The notes under the pieces are model-generated. The model made no database searches. It worked only from the letters and a program-made list of their open reading frames with translations, and was not told the DNA's origin. From positions 1,198,768-1,262,767 of the forward strand of contig NZ_LN831058.1 of NCBI RefSeq assembly GCF_001375495.1: DNA of 64,000 nt, read 5' to 3'. A program made the translations under genes and the position numbers. This document shows positions 52,444 to 61,056 of the stretch, piece by piece (positions within the stretch are counted from its first letter, which is position 1; every line of letters starts with the position of its first letter). This stretch comes from Flaviflexus massiliensis (GTDB lineage Bacteria > Actinomycetota > Actinomycetes > Actinomycetales > Actinomycetaceae).

Positions 52444-52845
52444 CTACGCCTCGAAGTGTGAGCGGGCTTCAGGATCGCAGTTGTCGAGGAATTCGGCAAT
52501 GCGAGTGGTTTCCGAGGTTTCCCCAATGGCCTGCGTGGCCCTGCCCAGGTAGAAGAGGGCAGCGAGGAAGCCCCGGTTGGGCTCGTGCGAGTAGGGGACC
52601 GGTCCCTGGCCGCGCCAACCATTCTTGCGGAGCAGGTCGAGTCCGCGGTGATAGCCGACCCTGGCGTATGCGTACGATTCGAGTTCGTCACCGTCCTCCC
52701 AAGCCTCCTGGGCGAGATTGGCCCAGGCGAGGGGAGAGTCGGGGCGGCGACGCGCAACGTCCTCCGGGGCGCTGGCGGCGAGGAGGGCATCGACTTCGAG
52801 ATCTTCCGGAAGGTAGGTGGGTTCCGGTCCAATTGTGATCTGCAT
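52444..52845 (-). CDS. DUF3151 protein
   Basis: 133-residue actinobacterial DUF3151 protein (PDSPLAWANLAQEAWEDGDELESYAYARVGYHRGLD, a TPR-like helical pair, then RGFLAALFYLGRATQAIGE). Function unknown. GGAGATCTG precedes ATG 52845, which shares one base with the helD stop (TGATG), so the two are coupled. Confidence 0.85.
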   Translation of the reverse strand: MQITIGPEPTYLPEDLEVDALLAASAPEDVARRRPDSPLAWANLAQEAWEDGDELESYAYARVGYHRGLDLLRKNGWRGQGPVPYSHEPNRGFLAALFYLGRATQAIGETSETTRIAEFLDNCDPEARSHFEA

Positions 52846-54929
52846 CAGATCTCCGTTCCTGGTGTCAGAATGAGGTGCTGAGTAGGTCGTGTCATGGCGA
52901 CGTAAAGGTCACCGGGCTCTTTGATCGTCCCATCAATAATGACACAGTCAAATTCGAGTCCCTTGGATTCGCGCGGGGTCATGGTCTGGATCTGGGGATG
53001 GTCAATGGTGGGCGGGTTCTCGGAAATGATCGCGATGAGCCCCTGACCGGGACCGAAGCTCTCGTTCAGGAAGGCGAGCTCGTTCTCGATCGCTGTATTC
53101 AGCTCTTCCACCCGCATCGCATTCTCCACCTCGCGTACCGCGTTGACGGGATGGTGGAGGGTGATGTTGCGCCGGTTCATGGCCCGCTCTGCTTCGTGCA
53201 GGATCGAGGCGGGCGTGCGATAAGAAATGGTTAAGACCTCTTCCCTCAGGTGGGATGACAGGTTGCCAAGCAGTTCCTCCCAGCCACCGGCGGGAGCACC
53301 CGCTGCCCGCTGATCCAGGTCGCCAACGATCGTGAGGGAACGGGAGGGAACCCTGCGCGCCACCATGCGCCACGCGAGCGGGGACAGTTCCTGCGCCTCA
53401 TCGACCACGACGTGGCCGTACGCCCAGGTTCGGTCCGCCGCGGCTCGGTCAGCGAGCGGCAGGTGCGTGGATTCGGCGGCGCGCTGCCGCTCGGCAAGCA
53501 TCTTCGCCGACACGATCCCGCCACCGAGATTCATGCCCGACAGTGTTGCTTCCGTGTATGCCTCCAGGCTGTCCTCACGCACGGTGTCGACTGGGATGTC
53601 GCCAAGAAGCTCGGCGAGTTCATCGAGGATGGGGATGTCGGCGGAGGTGAAGCCCAAGCCCCGAGGCCGGTACAGGTGGGCCCGTTCCGCATCGCTCAGT
53701 TCCGGTGCGAGGTTCGCGAGCAGTGAGGGGTGGGCGTACAGGTGCTCGAGGAGCCACGTGTGGGTAGCGGGCAGCCAGCGCAGGTTCACTTCCCGGCGCA
53801 CGTCCTCATTTGAGGCGATGTCGGCAAGCAGCCAGTCCTGGTTCTCCGTGTCGGACACGATGAGGTATTCCTTGACGAGCGCATCGACGACCGTTCGTGC
53901 GTAGGCCTGGCGTGCCTCATTATGAGGCCCGCCGTGGCGGCGGGCGCGGGACTGGCCGTGGGACACGAACTCGGGCTTGAGCTCAATCGTGTGCGAATTG
54001 ATGCGCAGTCGGATCGGTTTCTTCAGTGGCCGGCGCAAGTATTCGACCGCGCGTGAGGCAATGGTCTGCCAGATTGTCCGGCCCTTGATCTCAGCGGCTT
54101 CGGGAGAATCAACCGCTGTTGGTGTGATGCCCGGGAGGAGATGGTCGACGGTGCTGGAGACAACATCGGATTCGCCGAGTGAGGGGAGGACGCGGGAAAT
54201 GTAGGACAGGAATCCGGTGCTGGGACCAAGGATAAGAACACCGGAGCGCGAGAATCGGGTCCTGTGGGCGTACAGCAGGTAGGCGGCACGGTGGAGTGCG
54301 ACCGCGGTCTTGCCTGTACCGGGGCCGCCCTGGACAACGAGGACTCCCGTGGAGTCGGCTCTGATGATCTGATCCTGTTCAACCTGGATGGTGGCGACAA
54401 TGTCGGACATGTGGCCCTGGCGGGCAGAACCGAGTGAGGCCATGAGCGCGCCCTCACCGGTCAGATTCAAGTTCGCAGCTGCTTCGGTGTCCGAGGTCAG
54501 CAGCTCATCTTCGACGGAGGTGACCTTGCGCAGCCGGGACTGAATGTGGCGGCGGCGCACCATGCCGAGAGGATTGAGGGCGGTGGCGCGATAGAACGGT
54601 TCGGCCTGGGGTGCGCGCCAATCAAGAAGAATCACACTGCGATCCTCGTCACGGAGCCCGATGCGTCCAACGTGGGTGATGTCACCGTTTTCTGAGTCGA
54701 GACGGCCGAGCACAAGCTGGTGTTCAACGTGGGCGAGTCGCGACAGATGATCCTCGTAGTCGGCCGCAAACGAGTCCCGTTGGAAGAGTTCTTCCGGGTT
54801 CAGCTCGTCGGGGTTTCCCCGCCCCTCGATGCGAATATCGGCCAGTTTTTGCGCGTAATCGGCCGTCAAGGAATCGAGGCGTGCATAGGCTGTGTCGAGG
54901 TAGCCCTGCTCCTCAGAAATCGAGTCCAT
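52845..54929 (-). CDS. helD: HelD-like superfamily 1 ATPase associated with RNA polymerase
   Basis: 694-residue UvrD/Rep-like helicase of the HelD family, which binds RNA polymerase and frees stalled enzyme; actinobacterial members (HelD/HelR) can displace rifamycins. N-terminal coiled-coil arm (about 1-60), then VVQGGPGTGKTAVALHRAAYLLY (Walker A), VVVDEAQELSPLAWRMV, and C-terminal YRTPASILHEAER, MTPRESKGLEFDCVII and YVAMTRPTQHL. ATG 54929 is preferred because TGGAG lies 6 nt upstream; ATG 54947 adds six residues. Coupled to DUF3151. Confidence 0.88.
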   Translation of the reverse strand: MDSISEEQGYLDTAYARLDSLTADYAQKLADIRIEGRGNPDELNPEELFQRDSFAADYEDHLSRLAHVEHQLVLGRLDSENGDITHVGRIGLRDEDRSVILLDWRAPQAEPFYRATALNPLGMVRRRHIQSRLRKVTSVEDELLTSDTEAAANLNLTGEGALMASLGSARQGHMSDIVATIQVEQDQIIRADSTGVLVVQGGPGTGKTAVALHRAAYLLYAHRTRFSRSGVLILGPSTGFLSYISRVLPSLGESDVVSSTVDHLLPGITPTAVDSPEAAEIKGRTIWQTIASRAVEYLRRPLKKPIRLRINSHTIELKPEFVSHGQSRARRHGGPHNEARQAYARTVVDALVKEYLIVSDTENQDWLLADIASNEDVRREVNLRWLPATHTWLLEHLYAHPSLLANLAPELSDAERAHLYRPRGLGFTSADIPILDELAELLGDIPVDTVREDSLEAYTEATLSGMNLGGGIVSAKMLAERQRAAESTHLPLADRAAADRTWAYGHVVVDEAQELSPLAWRMVARRVPSRSLTIVGDLDQRAAGAPAGGWEELLGNLSSHLREEVLTISYRTPASILHEAERAMNRRNITLHHPVNAVREVENAMRVEELNTAIENELAFLNESFGPGQGLIAIISENPPTIDHPQIQTMTPRESKGLEFDCVIIDGTIKEPGDLYVAMTRPTQHLILTPGTEI

Positions 54930-55006
54930 TGTTTCTCCATCGCTCATGAGACATACAATTATCCAAGACGGATAGGCATCTTGTCATTCTTGAGCGGAGG
55001 TGGACC

Positions 55007-55930
55007 ATGACGGACCTGCTGGAATTCACGTCAGATCCCGACGAAACCCCACAGCAGATCTCGACCCTAATCTGCGTGGTCGGAGGTGGGCCGTTTGATG
55101 CGGGAGGAATCTCGGGCGCTGTCGGCCAGGCGCTCGGCGAGGGTGAACTCATCGCTTCATTCGATCCCGACCTGATTTTCGACTTCCGTTCCGAACGTCC
55201 CATGATCACGTTCGAGAATGGCGCCATGACCCGTATGACCGACCCGCGTCTCGACGTGTACCTGGTTGAAGACGTTGAGGGCGAGAAATACATCATGCTG
55301 CGCGGCAACGAACCGGACTTGCGTTGGCACTCCCTCTCCGAGGGAGTTCTTCAGCTCGCCACCCAGTTCGGTGTCGAACGGTTCTATGCGCTCGGTGGTC
55401 TCCCGTCCGGGATCCCGCACACCCGCCCCGTTGATCTGCTGATCCGCGGCTACCGCAGGTCCCAGCCCGACCAGGAATCCACCTACATTCAGTCCGTGAA
55501 CTTCTCCGAGTTCCTCGTCTACACGCTCGGAACATCAGGGATTGAAACGACGTCAGTTCTATCCCGGGTACCCTTCTATCTCGTCAACTCAATGTATGCG
55601 GCAGCGGCCGGAGCCGTCGTCACGTACGTATCGGACGATACTGGGCTAGCCCTCCCGCTCGGAGATATCGAGCGGGCCGCGCAGAGCGAATCCGAACAGA
55701 TCGAAGCAGCCTACGGGGAGCAGGAAGACTTCCAGACCCTCGTTGCCTCCCTCGAACAGGAATACGACACGGAGGGACCCAATTCTGGGTTCATCATCCC
55801 CTCGGACGTGAGCAAGACGGAGATCCCGAGCGCGGACGAGCTCGGTGAGGCTGCTGAGCAGTTCCTTGCCAGGCGCAACCAGCGCCCCGGACGCAGGCGC
55901 GGAAGGCACGCTAAACGCAAAGACGAATGA
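55007..55930 (+). CDS. PAC2 family protein
   Basis: 307-residue PAC2 (proteasome assembly chaperone 2-like) protein, common in actinobacteria with or without a proteasome. The core (about 15-230) has LEDVEGEKYIMLRGNEPDLRW-like sequence, YALGGLPSGIPHTRPV and VPFYLVNSMYAAAAGAVV; the end is strongly basic (RPGRRRGRHAKRKDE). GGAGG lies 6-7 nt upstream of ATG 55007. Its stop overlaps the MFS gene start. No proteasome genes lie nearby. Confidence 0.88.
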   Translation: MTDLLEFTSDPDETPQQISTLICVVGGGPFDAGGISGAVGQALGEGELIASFDPDLIFDFRSERPMITFENGAMTRMTDPRLDVYLVEDVEGEKYIMLRGNEPDLRWHSLSEGVLQLATQFGVERFYALGGLPSGIPHTRPVDLLIRGYRRSQPDQESTYIQSVNFSEFLVYTLGTSGIETTSVLSRVPFYLVNSMYAAAAGAVVTYVSDDTGLALPLGDIERAAQSESEQIEAAYGEQEDFQTLVASLEQEYDTEGPNSGFIIPSDVSKTEIPSADELGEAAEQFLARRNQRPGRRRGRHAKRKDE

Positions 55931-56154
55931 CGATGCGAATCTGGCTAGCCGGGCTAGCCGTCTACATCATGGCGGTGGCCGCCCGAACTAGTTTCGGTGT
56001 GGCCTCACTTGATGCACTCTCCCGATTCGACATCTCCGCAGCCGAACTCTCCCTCTTCACAGTCGTTCAGCTAGCCGTCTATGCCGGATGTCAGATCCCG
56101 CTCGGCATCCTCCTCGACAAGTACGGATCCCGCCCCATCATCATCGGCGGGGCC
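55927..56154 (+). pseudogene. 5' fragment of a split MFS transporter gene
   Basis: ATG 55927 overlaps the PAC2 stop (ATGA) and encodes the first 76 residues of a major facilitator permease: helix 1 (LAGLAVYIMAVAARTSFGVAS), helix 2 (LFTVVQLAVYAGCQIPLGIL) and the loop motif DKYGSRPIIIGGA. After the last repeat base at 56154 the frame reads 160 residues of non-membrane sequence to a stop at 56658. The correct continuation (IILAGGQVW...) resumes at 56348, 193 bp later and in another frame. See the repeat and finding. Confidence 0.75.
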
Positions 56155-56347
56155 CTCACTCTTTGCGGCGGGCCGGGGTTGGCCGCGGGTTCCGGGACCG
56201 ACCCCCGTGGTGCCCGCGGCCGCCCCCCCCTCCTTCCCCTTTATCCCTTTCGCGAGGGGATAGGGACAGGGGCCGGCGGGGGCCATCAAGATGTTAAAAA
56301 GAAACAGCAACAAGTCCGGACCCCGCCCCATCATCATCGGCGGGGCC
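56118..56347 (+). repeat. 193-bp noisy tandem duplication inside the MFS gene
   Basis: A 37-nt block occurs at 56118-56154 and 56311-56347 with two mismatches, offset 193 bp. DNA after copy 1 resembles DNA after copy 2, with errors rising with distance (C and G runs, including an 8-9 C run near 56226). DNA before copy 2 resembles DNA before copy 1 less and less. An imperfect inverted repeat spans about 56222-56287. Confidence 0.75.
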
Positions 56348-57823
56348 ATCATTCTTGCGGGCGGCCAGGTCTGGCTCGCGTTTGCAGGTACGTACCCGAG
56401 TGCGCTCGCGGCCCGCATCCTCATCGGCATGGGAGACGCAACCGCCTACACCTCGGTGCTCCGACTGATCCCGCAGTGGTTCCCACCGGGCAGGGTACCC
56501 CTCTACACCCAGCTGACCTCGTTCCTGGGGCAGGCGGGGCAGGTCATCTCCTCCATCCCTTTCGCCATGATGCTCGCCCACTTCGGGTGGGAAAAGGCGT
56601 TCCTCGCAATGGGAATCGTTGGCGGCATCGTCGGTCTTTTCGCCGCTGTATTCATTAGAGAAAAAGAACAATTCGTTCCCAATACCGAAAAGACGGCGAC
56701 CAAGTCCCTCTCCCACCCGGGAGTCTGGCAGGGATTCTGGGCCCACTTCACCCTCGGTTTCCCAGGAAACGTTTTCCTGCTCCTGTGGGGCGTGCCCTTC
56801 ATGGCAGCCAACGGTATTGACCAGTCCGTTGCCTCCGCACTCCTCATCGTGTGCTCGGTCGCCGGCATCGTCACCGGACCGCTTGTTGCACGCATGGTAT
56901 CCCGCCACCCCCTTCGGCGAGGCTGGCCCGTCATCACCATCGCCCTCATCCTCACCTTCTCTTGGGCCTGGGTGCTGACGCGCTCGCGGCCGGTCGAGGA
57001 ATGGGAGTTCGCAATCCTTCTCGTTGTCCTAGCTCTCGGAGCCTCCGGCTCCGCGATAGGCTTCGACTTCGCTCGCACCTCCGTCCCCATCCGCGGTCTC
57101 GGCGTCGCTAACGGGCTTGTCAATCAGGGCGCGTTCTTTGCCGCCCTCATCTCCTCCTACATCATCGGTCTCGTCCTCGACCACCGGGCACCCGATGGGA
57201 ACTACGAGCTCACGGACTTCAAGGCGGCCCTGTCCACCCAATTCATTCTCATCGGGATCGGGGTGGCCGGATTCCTGATCGTCGGCCGCAGTGCCACCAA
57301 ACGATTCGAACAGGACCGAGGAACCACGATCCAACCAGCACGGATTGCGATCGAGAGGATCCTCCGCGAATTCCGTGCCGACCGCGTAGCGAGAGCAGAC
57401 GAAAAGGAAGGACTGCATGAGCAGGCTGGTGAAAGAACCGGTAGGCGGTGGCCGTTCCCGCTCCTCGACAACAGAACCGGTGCTCGCACCCCTGCCTCCG
57501 CCCACTCCTCGTCAAAACCGGTCGACCAGATTGATCATGCTGAGTTGAACACGACGCCGAACGAGGTCGATACGAAACGATACGACGAGTCGAATCCCGA
57601 CATTCAATCTGTTTCCCCGAACGCCGCAGGTGTGTCGGTAGAAGAGTTGGATGCTGGCAACGACGTGGGTGGAGCCGACGAGGCTGAGACCGAGACTGAT
57701 ATTGCCAGCGATCAAACGTGGACGGTAGAGCTAGCTCCAGATCCAGCACGACGTGCGGGAATCGCGGACTGGAGCGCATCGCCTGCCTCCTCGGCGATCA
57801 CTCCCGATGAGGTCGACAAATAG
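56291..57823 (+). CDS. 3' part of the MFS transporter (longest intact frame)
   Basis: Open frame of 510 residues. True MFS sequence starts at about residue 12 (RPIIIGGAIILAGGQVW) and carries helices 3 to 12 of a 12-helix permease (PGRVPLYTQLTSFLGQAGQV; KAFLAMGIVGGIVGLFAAVF; GLGVANGLVNQGAFFAALISSYIIG). The first about 11 residues come from the noisy insert. After helix 12 (about 345) there is a hydrophilic tail of about 165 residues, rich in Asp/Glu/Ser, unusual for MFS. Joined to the 55927 fragment it gives one normal transporter; substrate unknown. Confidence 0.7.
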   Translation: MLKRNSNKSGPRPIIIGGAIILAGGQVWLAFAGTYPSALAARILIGMGDATAYTSVLRLIPQWFPPGRVPLYTQLTSFLGQAGQVISSIPFAMMLAHFGWEKAFLAMGIVGGIVGLFAAVFIREKEQFVPNTEKTATKSLSHPGVWQGFWAHFTLGFPGNVFLLLWGVPFMAANGIDQSVASALLIVCSVAGIVTGPLVARMVSRHPLRRGWPVITIALILTFSWAWVLTRSRPVEEWEFAILLVVLALGASGSAIGFDFARTSVPIRGLGVANGLVNQGAFFAALISSYIIGLVLDHRAPDGNYELTDFKAALSTQFILIGIGVAGFLIVGRSATKRFEQDRGTTIQPARIAIERILREFRADRVARADEKEGLHEQAGERTGRRWPFPLLDNRTGARTPASAHSSSKPVDQIDHAELNTTPNEVDTKRYDESNPDIQSVSPNAAGVSVEELDAGNDVGGADEAETETDIASDQTWTVELAPDPARRAGIADWSASPASSAITPDEVDK

Positions 57824-57906
57824 ACGGGACTCCTTGCTCAAGTAAGACAGGTGAGCATGCCTGCCGTTGACGCCGCCCAAGCTCACCTGGGTTGAATCAC
57901 CAGGGA

Positions 57907-58680
57907 TCAGTCGTTGGAGAGTCCTAGGTTGACTTCGGGAAGGTCCAGGTAGGGCGATGCTGACGGTTTGAGATCTGAATAAATTCTTGCTGGCATGGGC
58001 AGACGATAGACCTCCCGAGTCATGTTGGGCCAGGGTTGCTGGCTCGCACCGAGAACGATATTCCCGTAGCGTCGGCCCGACCAGATCGCCGGATCCGTGA
58101 TGGCAATGACGTGATCAAACACGGAAAGTACGGTAGCGATCTCGGCCTTGTAGTGGCGAGAGAGATTAAGAAGATAGATCCCGTTGGGAGCCAGCGCGTT
58201 CCGAGCATCGATCGCCGCCTCCTGGGTCATGAGATGGTAGGGAACGGTTCCTTCCGCGAATGCGTCCCGCACGATCACGTCCCAACCCTTCCCGGCCTGG
58301 GAATGAAGAACCTGTCGTCCCTCGGCATTCCGGATGCGCAGGCGCGGGGAGCGGGGGAGCGGGAACCATTCGCGCACCTTCGTCGCGAGAATCTCATCGA
58401 CCTCGATCGCGAGCTGGCGGGAGTTCGGGTGCGAAGCGTCGAGAGCGCGAGGGAGAGCACAGCCGGCTCCACCGATGTGGAGGGCCCGGATGCCGGTCCC
58501 TCGTGGAAACCGTCCCTCGGTGAGAAGCCGCATGTGCTGCATGTATTCGAACTCCAGATATTCCGGATCGGTCAAATCGAGGGCGGAAGACGGCAGACCA
58601 TCCAGATAGAGTGTGAGGAGGGAAGGTCGATCAGGGTCAACCGTGATACTTGCGATGCTCATCGACGTCATTTCTTCCAT
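57907..58680 (-). CDS. Spermidine-synthase-like (SpeE-fold) protein
   Basis: 257-residue Rossmann-fold protein similar to spermidine synthases: LHIGGAGCALPRALDASHPN (SAM loop), AIEVDEIL, WDVIVRDAFAEGTVPYHLMT. The catalytic Asp segment differs from true SpeE, and the N-terminal beta-domain is short. Many actinobacteria have such fused or stand-alone SpeE-like proteins of unknown substrate. ATG 58680 sits 6 nt after TACTGT on the minus strand. Divergent from dinB with only 23 nt between starts. Confidence 0.75.
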   Translation of the reverse strand: MEEMTSMSIASITVDPDRPSLLTLYLDGLPSSALDLTDPEYLEFEYMQHMRLLTEGRFPRGTGIRALHIGGAGCALPRALDASHPNSRQLAIEVDEILATKVREWFPLPRSPRLRIRNAEGRQVLHSQAGKGWDVIVRDAFAEGTVPYHLMTQEAAIDARNALAPNGIYLLNLSRHYKAEIATVLSVFDHVIAITDPAIWSGRRYGNIVLGASQQPWPNMTREVYRLPMPARIYSDLKPSASPYLDLPEVNLGLSND

Positions 58681-58686
58681 GGTTCA

Positions 58687-58692
58687 ACAGTA
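58687..58692 (-). promoter_or_regulatory. Candidate -10 (TACTGT) for the SpeE-like gene
   Basis: Minus-strand TACTGT, TGAACC, ATG 58680. It overlaps the 5' leader of dinB. Confidence 0.4.
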
Positions 58693-58703
58693 CGGGAGGT
58701 GCC

Positions 58704-59909
58704 ATGTCACGGGCTCCGCGGTCCCAGGCGGGTCGCCGCATGCGAGGCGGTGATGATTCCCGCACGCCCATCCTCCACGTGGACATGGATGCGTTCTTTG
58801 TTGAAGTGGAACTCCTGGAACGCCCCCACCTGAGAGGCAAACCCGTGGCCGTTGGCGGCCAAGAACGAGGGGTGATCGCCTCAGCCTCCTACGAGGCCCG
58901 TGCCTACGGCGTGAACTCGGCCATGCCCGTGGTGCAAGCAAAACGCCTGTGCCCCGACCTCATCATGATTCCGGTGCGGCACGGCATCTACTCGACCGTG
59001 TCTCGACGGATCATGGAAATCCTCGGATCCTTCACCCCGACCGTCGAACAGGTCTCGGTCGACGAGGCGTTCCTCGATGTTTCCGGAGACCGCAAACGCA
59101 GGCCCGTCCAGATCGCACAACACATCAGGGCCGCGATCAGAGAACAGGAGGGGGTACCGGCGTCGGTTGGCATTGCCGCCACCAAGCACGTTGCGAAGAT
59201 CGCCTCGGCTCATGCCAAGCCCGACGGATTCCTCCTCGTCCCGGAAAACGAGACCCTCGCCTTCCTCGGAGACCTCCCCATCGGTGCCCTGTGGGGAGTG
59301 GGAGAGGCAACGCAAAAGAAGCTCGCCAGCCGCGGCATCACCTCCGTCACCGACATCCGTGAACTGTCCCAAGCTGACCTTGAGCGAATGCTAGGGAAAA
59401 TGGGTGGCAAACTGTGGGAACTTGCCAACGGCATTGACCGGCGCGACGTTGTGACGACCAGGGTGGAAAAGTCGATCGGGAAAGAAGAAACCTACTTCGA
59501 TCTCCTCACAGTGAGGAGTGAGGTCGAAGCCCGCATGCTCCACCAGGCCCACGAATGCGCGAGACGGCTCCGCGAGAGGGGGCTCGTTGCCTGGCGGATC
59601 AGCATCAAAGTTCGAGACGCCTCCTTCTCAACGATCACCCGCTCCCACACCCTCATGTCACCAACAAACCTGGCATCCGAAATCTACCGGGTCGCCATCT
59701 CGATGCTGGACATGCCGCCCGGGGGAGTGCGGCTCGTCGGGGTCCGCGTAGAAAGCATTGAACCGGGTGAATCCACCCAGACGATACTGGGTGACGATGG
59801 CCGGACTGAGCAGGCTGAACGTACCCTGGACACCATCAGGAAGAAGTTTGGCTCCGGGGTAGTGGGACCCGGCACTCTGCTATCCCCTCGGGGTGAGGAC
59901 GGGCTATGA
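58704..59909 (+). CDS. dinB: DNA polymerase IV
   Basis: 401-residue Y-family translesion polymerase. Catalytic residues in ILHVDMDAFFVEVEL and VEQVSVDEAFLDVSG; helix-hairpin-helix LASRGITSVTDIREL; little-finger domain after about 245. It lacks a clear C-terminal beta-clamp motif (QxxLF). GGGAGG is 4-5 nt before ATG 58704; the start at 58650 lies within the divergent gene. No LexA box in the 23-nt gap. Confidence 0.95.
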   Translation: MSRAPRSQAGRRMRGGDDSRTPILHVDMDAFFVEVELLERPHLRGKPVAVGGQERGVIASASYEARAYGVNSAMPVVQAKRLCPDLIMIPVRHGIYSTVSRRIMEILGSFTPTVEQVSVDEAFLDVSGDRKRRPVQIAQHIRAAIREQEGVPASVGIAATKHVAKIASAHAKPDGFLLVPENETLAFLGDLPIGALWGVGEATQKKLASRGITSVTDIRELSQADLERMLGKMGGKLWELANGIDRRDVVTTRVEKSIGKEETYFDLLTVRSEVEARMLHQAHECARRLRERGLVAWRISIKVRDASFSTITRSHTLMSPTNLASEIYRVAISMLDMPPGGVRLVGVRVESIEPGESTQTILGDDGRTEQAERTLDTIRKKFGSGVVGPGTLLSPRGEDGL

Positions 59910-59938
59910 TGAGCAGTAACGATGACTAGGAGGTCTCC

Positions 59939-60310
59939 ATGGCGCTGTCAGAATACGAGCAGGAAATGCTCGCGCAACTCGAGGAACAGCTACGGGATGA
60001 AGATCCGAAGCTGGCTCAATCTTTCCAGCCCGCGCGCCAGGTTTCCCTCAAGAGGCTCGTGATTGGACTCTTCATCGTTGTTGCCGGCCTTGGCATCCTT
60101 GTCGCAGCCGTCGCCTTCTCCATGAGCTGGCTCGGCATTATCGCCTTCGTCGTCATGCTCGGCGGGGCCCTCTACATCTTCTCCGGTCCGCGTGGCTTGA
60201 GCAGCGCTCCACCGGCCCCCACCGATAGCAGGCGCGGCCCGTCACGAGAATCCTTCATGGCCCGCCAGCAGGACATGTGGGAACGCAGGCGGGAACAGGA
60301 CGGGAGCTAA
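59939..60310 (+). CDS. DUF3040 membrane protein
   Basis: 123-residue DUF3040 protein: conserved MALSEYEQEMLAQLEEQLRDEDPKLA, then two hydrophobic helices (about 43-62 and 66-84) and a basic tail (RQQDMWERRREQ). Found upstream of mraZ throughout actinobacteria; function unknown, possibly linked to envelope growth. TAGGAGG lies 6 nt before the ATG. Confidence 0.9.
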   Translation: MALSEYEQEMLAQLEEQLRDEDPKLAQSFQPARQVSLKRLVIGLFIVVAGLGILVAAVAFSMSWLGIIAFVVMLGGALYIFSGPRGLSSAPPAPTDSRRGPSRESFMARQQDMWERRREQDGS

Positions 60311-60348
60311 GCCCCCACTCCTCCCAACCACTTCCCACCACGGAACTG

Positions 60349-60372
60349 AAACCCGGCCTCGGCCGGGTTTTT
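60349..60372 (+). terminator. Rho-independent terminator after the DUF3040 gene
   Basis: AAACCCGGCC-TC-GGCCGGGTTTTT: strong stem followed by five T. The most classical terminator in the window; it isolates dinB-DUF3040 from the dcw cluster. Confidence 0.85.
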
Positions 60373-60474
60373 CCTTGCCTGACAACAAGCTGAACTTCAT
60401 ATTCTTCCTCCACCGTATTTTTCGTTGAAAATTGGCGAAAACTACCCTCCTGACGCGGTGATTTGCGGTTGCAT

Positions 60475-60500
60475 GTGGAGGGAAGTGGGGTAAAGTGGTG
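60475..60500 (+). promoter_or_regulatory. MraZ operator: three GTGG repeats with 10-nt period
   Basis: GTGGAG (60475), GTGGGG (60485), GTGGTG (60495), spaced exactly one helical turn, 30-55 nt before the mraZ start. Known MraZ sites are three or four direct TGGG-type repeats in the mraZ promoter, so this is the expected autoregulatory box of the dcw operon. Confidence 0.75.
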
Positions 60501-60529
60501 CCAACTGATGGCAGGGGGAGGTGAGTCGG

Positions 60530-60961
60530 ATGTTCCTTGGGACGTACGAGCCGAAGCTTGACGAAAAGGGACGCCTGATTTTGCCTGCCAAGTACCGCGA
60601 CCAGCTCGCGGACGGACTTGTCATCACCCGCGGTCAAGAACGTTGCCTCTACGTGTTCAAGGTGGAGGACTTCATGGAGATGCAGGAGCAGGCCCGCCAA
60701 GCCCCGCTCTCGAACAAAGAAGCACGCAACTACCTGCGTGTCTTGATGTCCGGAGCGGTGGACCAGGAGCCCGATCGTCAGGGACGGATTTCCATCCCCG
60801 CGAACCTGCGGACCTATGCGGGTCTCGAAAGAGACCTGGCAGTGATCGGCACAGGCAACCGTGTTGAGATCTGGAACGCCGACGCTTGGAGCTCGTTCCT
60901 GGAAGAGCAGGAAGCAGCGTTCTCCGACCGAGATGAAGAGATCATTCCGGGGCTTCTCTAG
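60530..60961 (+). CDS. mraZ: Transcriptional regulator MraZ
   Basis: 143-residue AbrB-like regulator, first gene of the division and cell-wall (dcw) cluster. Two SpoVT/AbrB repeats: [24 protein letters not shown]... and [21 protein letters not shown] 60530 matches the conserved MraZ start; GGGGAGGTGA lies upstream, and GTG 60521 falls inside it. Confidence 0.96.
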   Translation: MFLGTYEPKLDEKGRLILPAKYRDQLADGLVITRGQERCLYVFKVEDFMEMQEQARQAPLSNKEARNYLRVLMSGAVDQEPDRQGRISIPANLRTYAGLERDLAVIGTGNRVEIWNADAWSSFLEEQEAAFSDRDEEIIPGLL

Positions 60962-60977
60962 TCCCGGGCGGTGGCCT

Positions 60978-61025
60978 TCTCCCGTGGTTCTGGCAACAAT
61001 TCCCCATTGTCAGAAATACGGGAGA
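60978..61025 (+). other. Long leader hairpin between mraZ and rsmH
   Basis: TCTCCCGT (60978) pairs with ACGGGAGA (61018); inside, TTCTGGCAACAAT pairs with ATTGTCAGAA with one bulge. It begins 17 nt after the mraZ stop. Attenuator, terminator or processing site. Confidence 0.5.
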
Positions 61026-61056
61026 GGACCACTGTTGAGAAAAACGAGGAGGTGCC

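Noticed and set aside
55927-56658. 243-codon frame as a complete protein
   Set aside because: Only the first 76 residues are MFS; the rest is out-of-frame translation (His/Arg/Pro-rich) through the noisy insert and the true MFS gene.
58681-58703. Search for a LexA box ahead of dinB
   Set aside because: The 23-nt gap contains no GAAC-N4-GTTC pattern, so SOS control of dinB is not supported.
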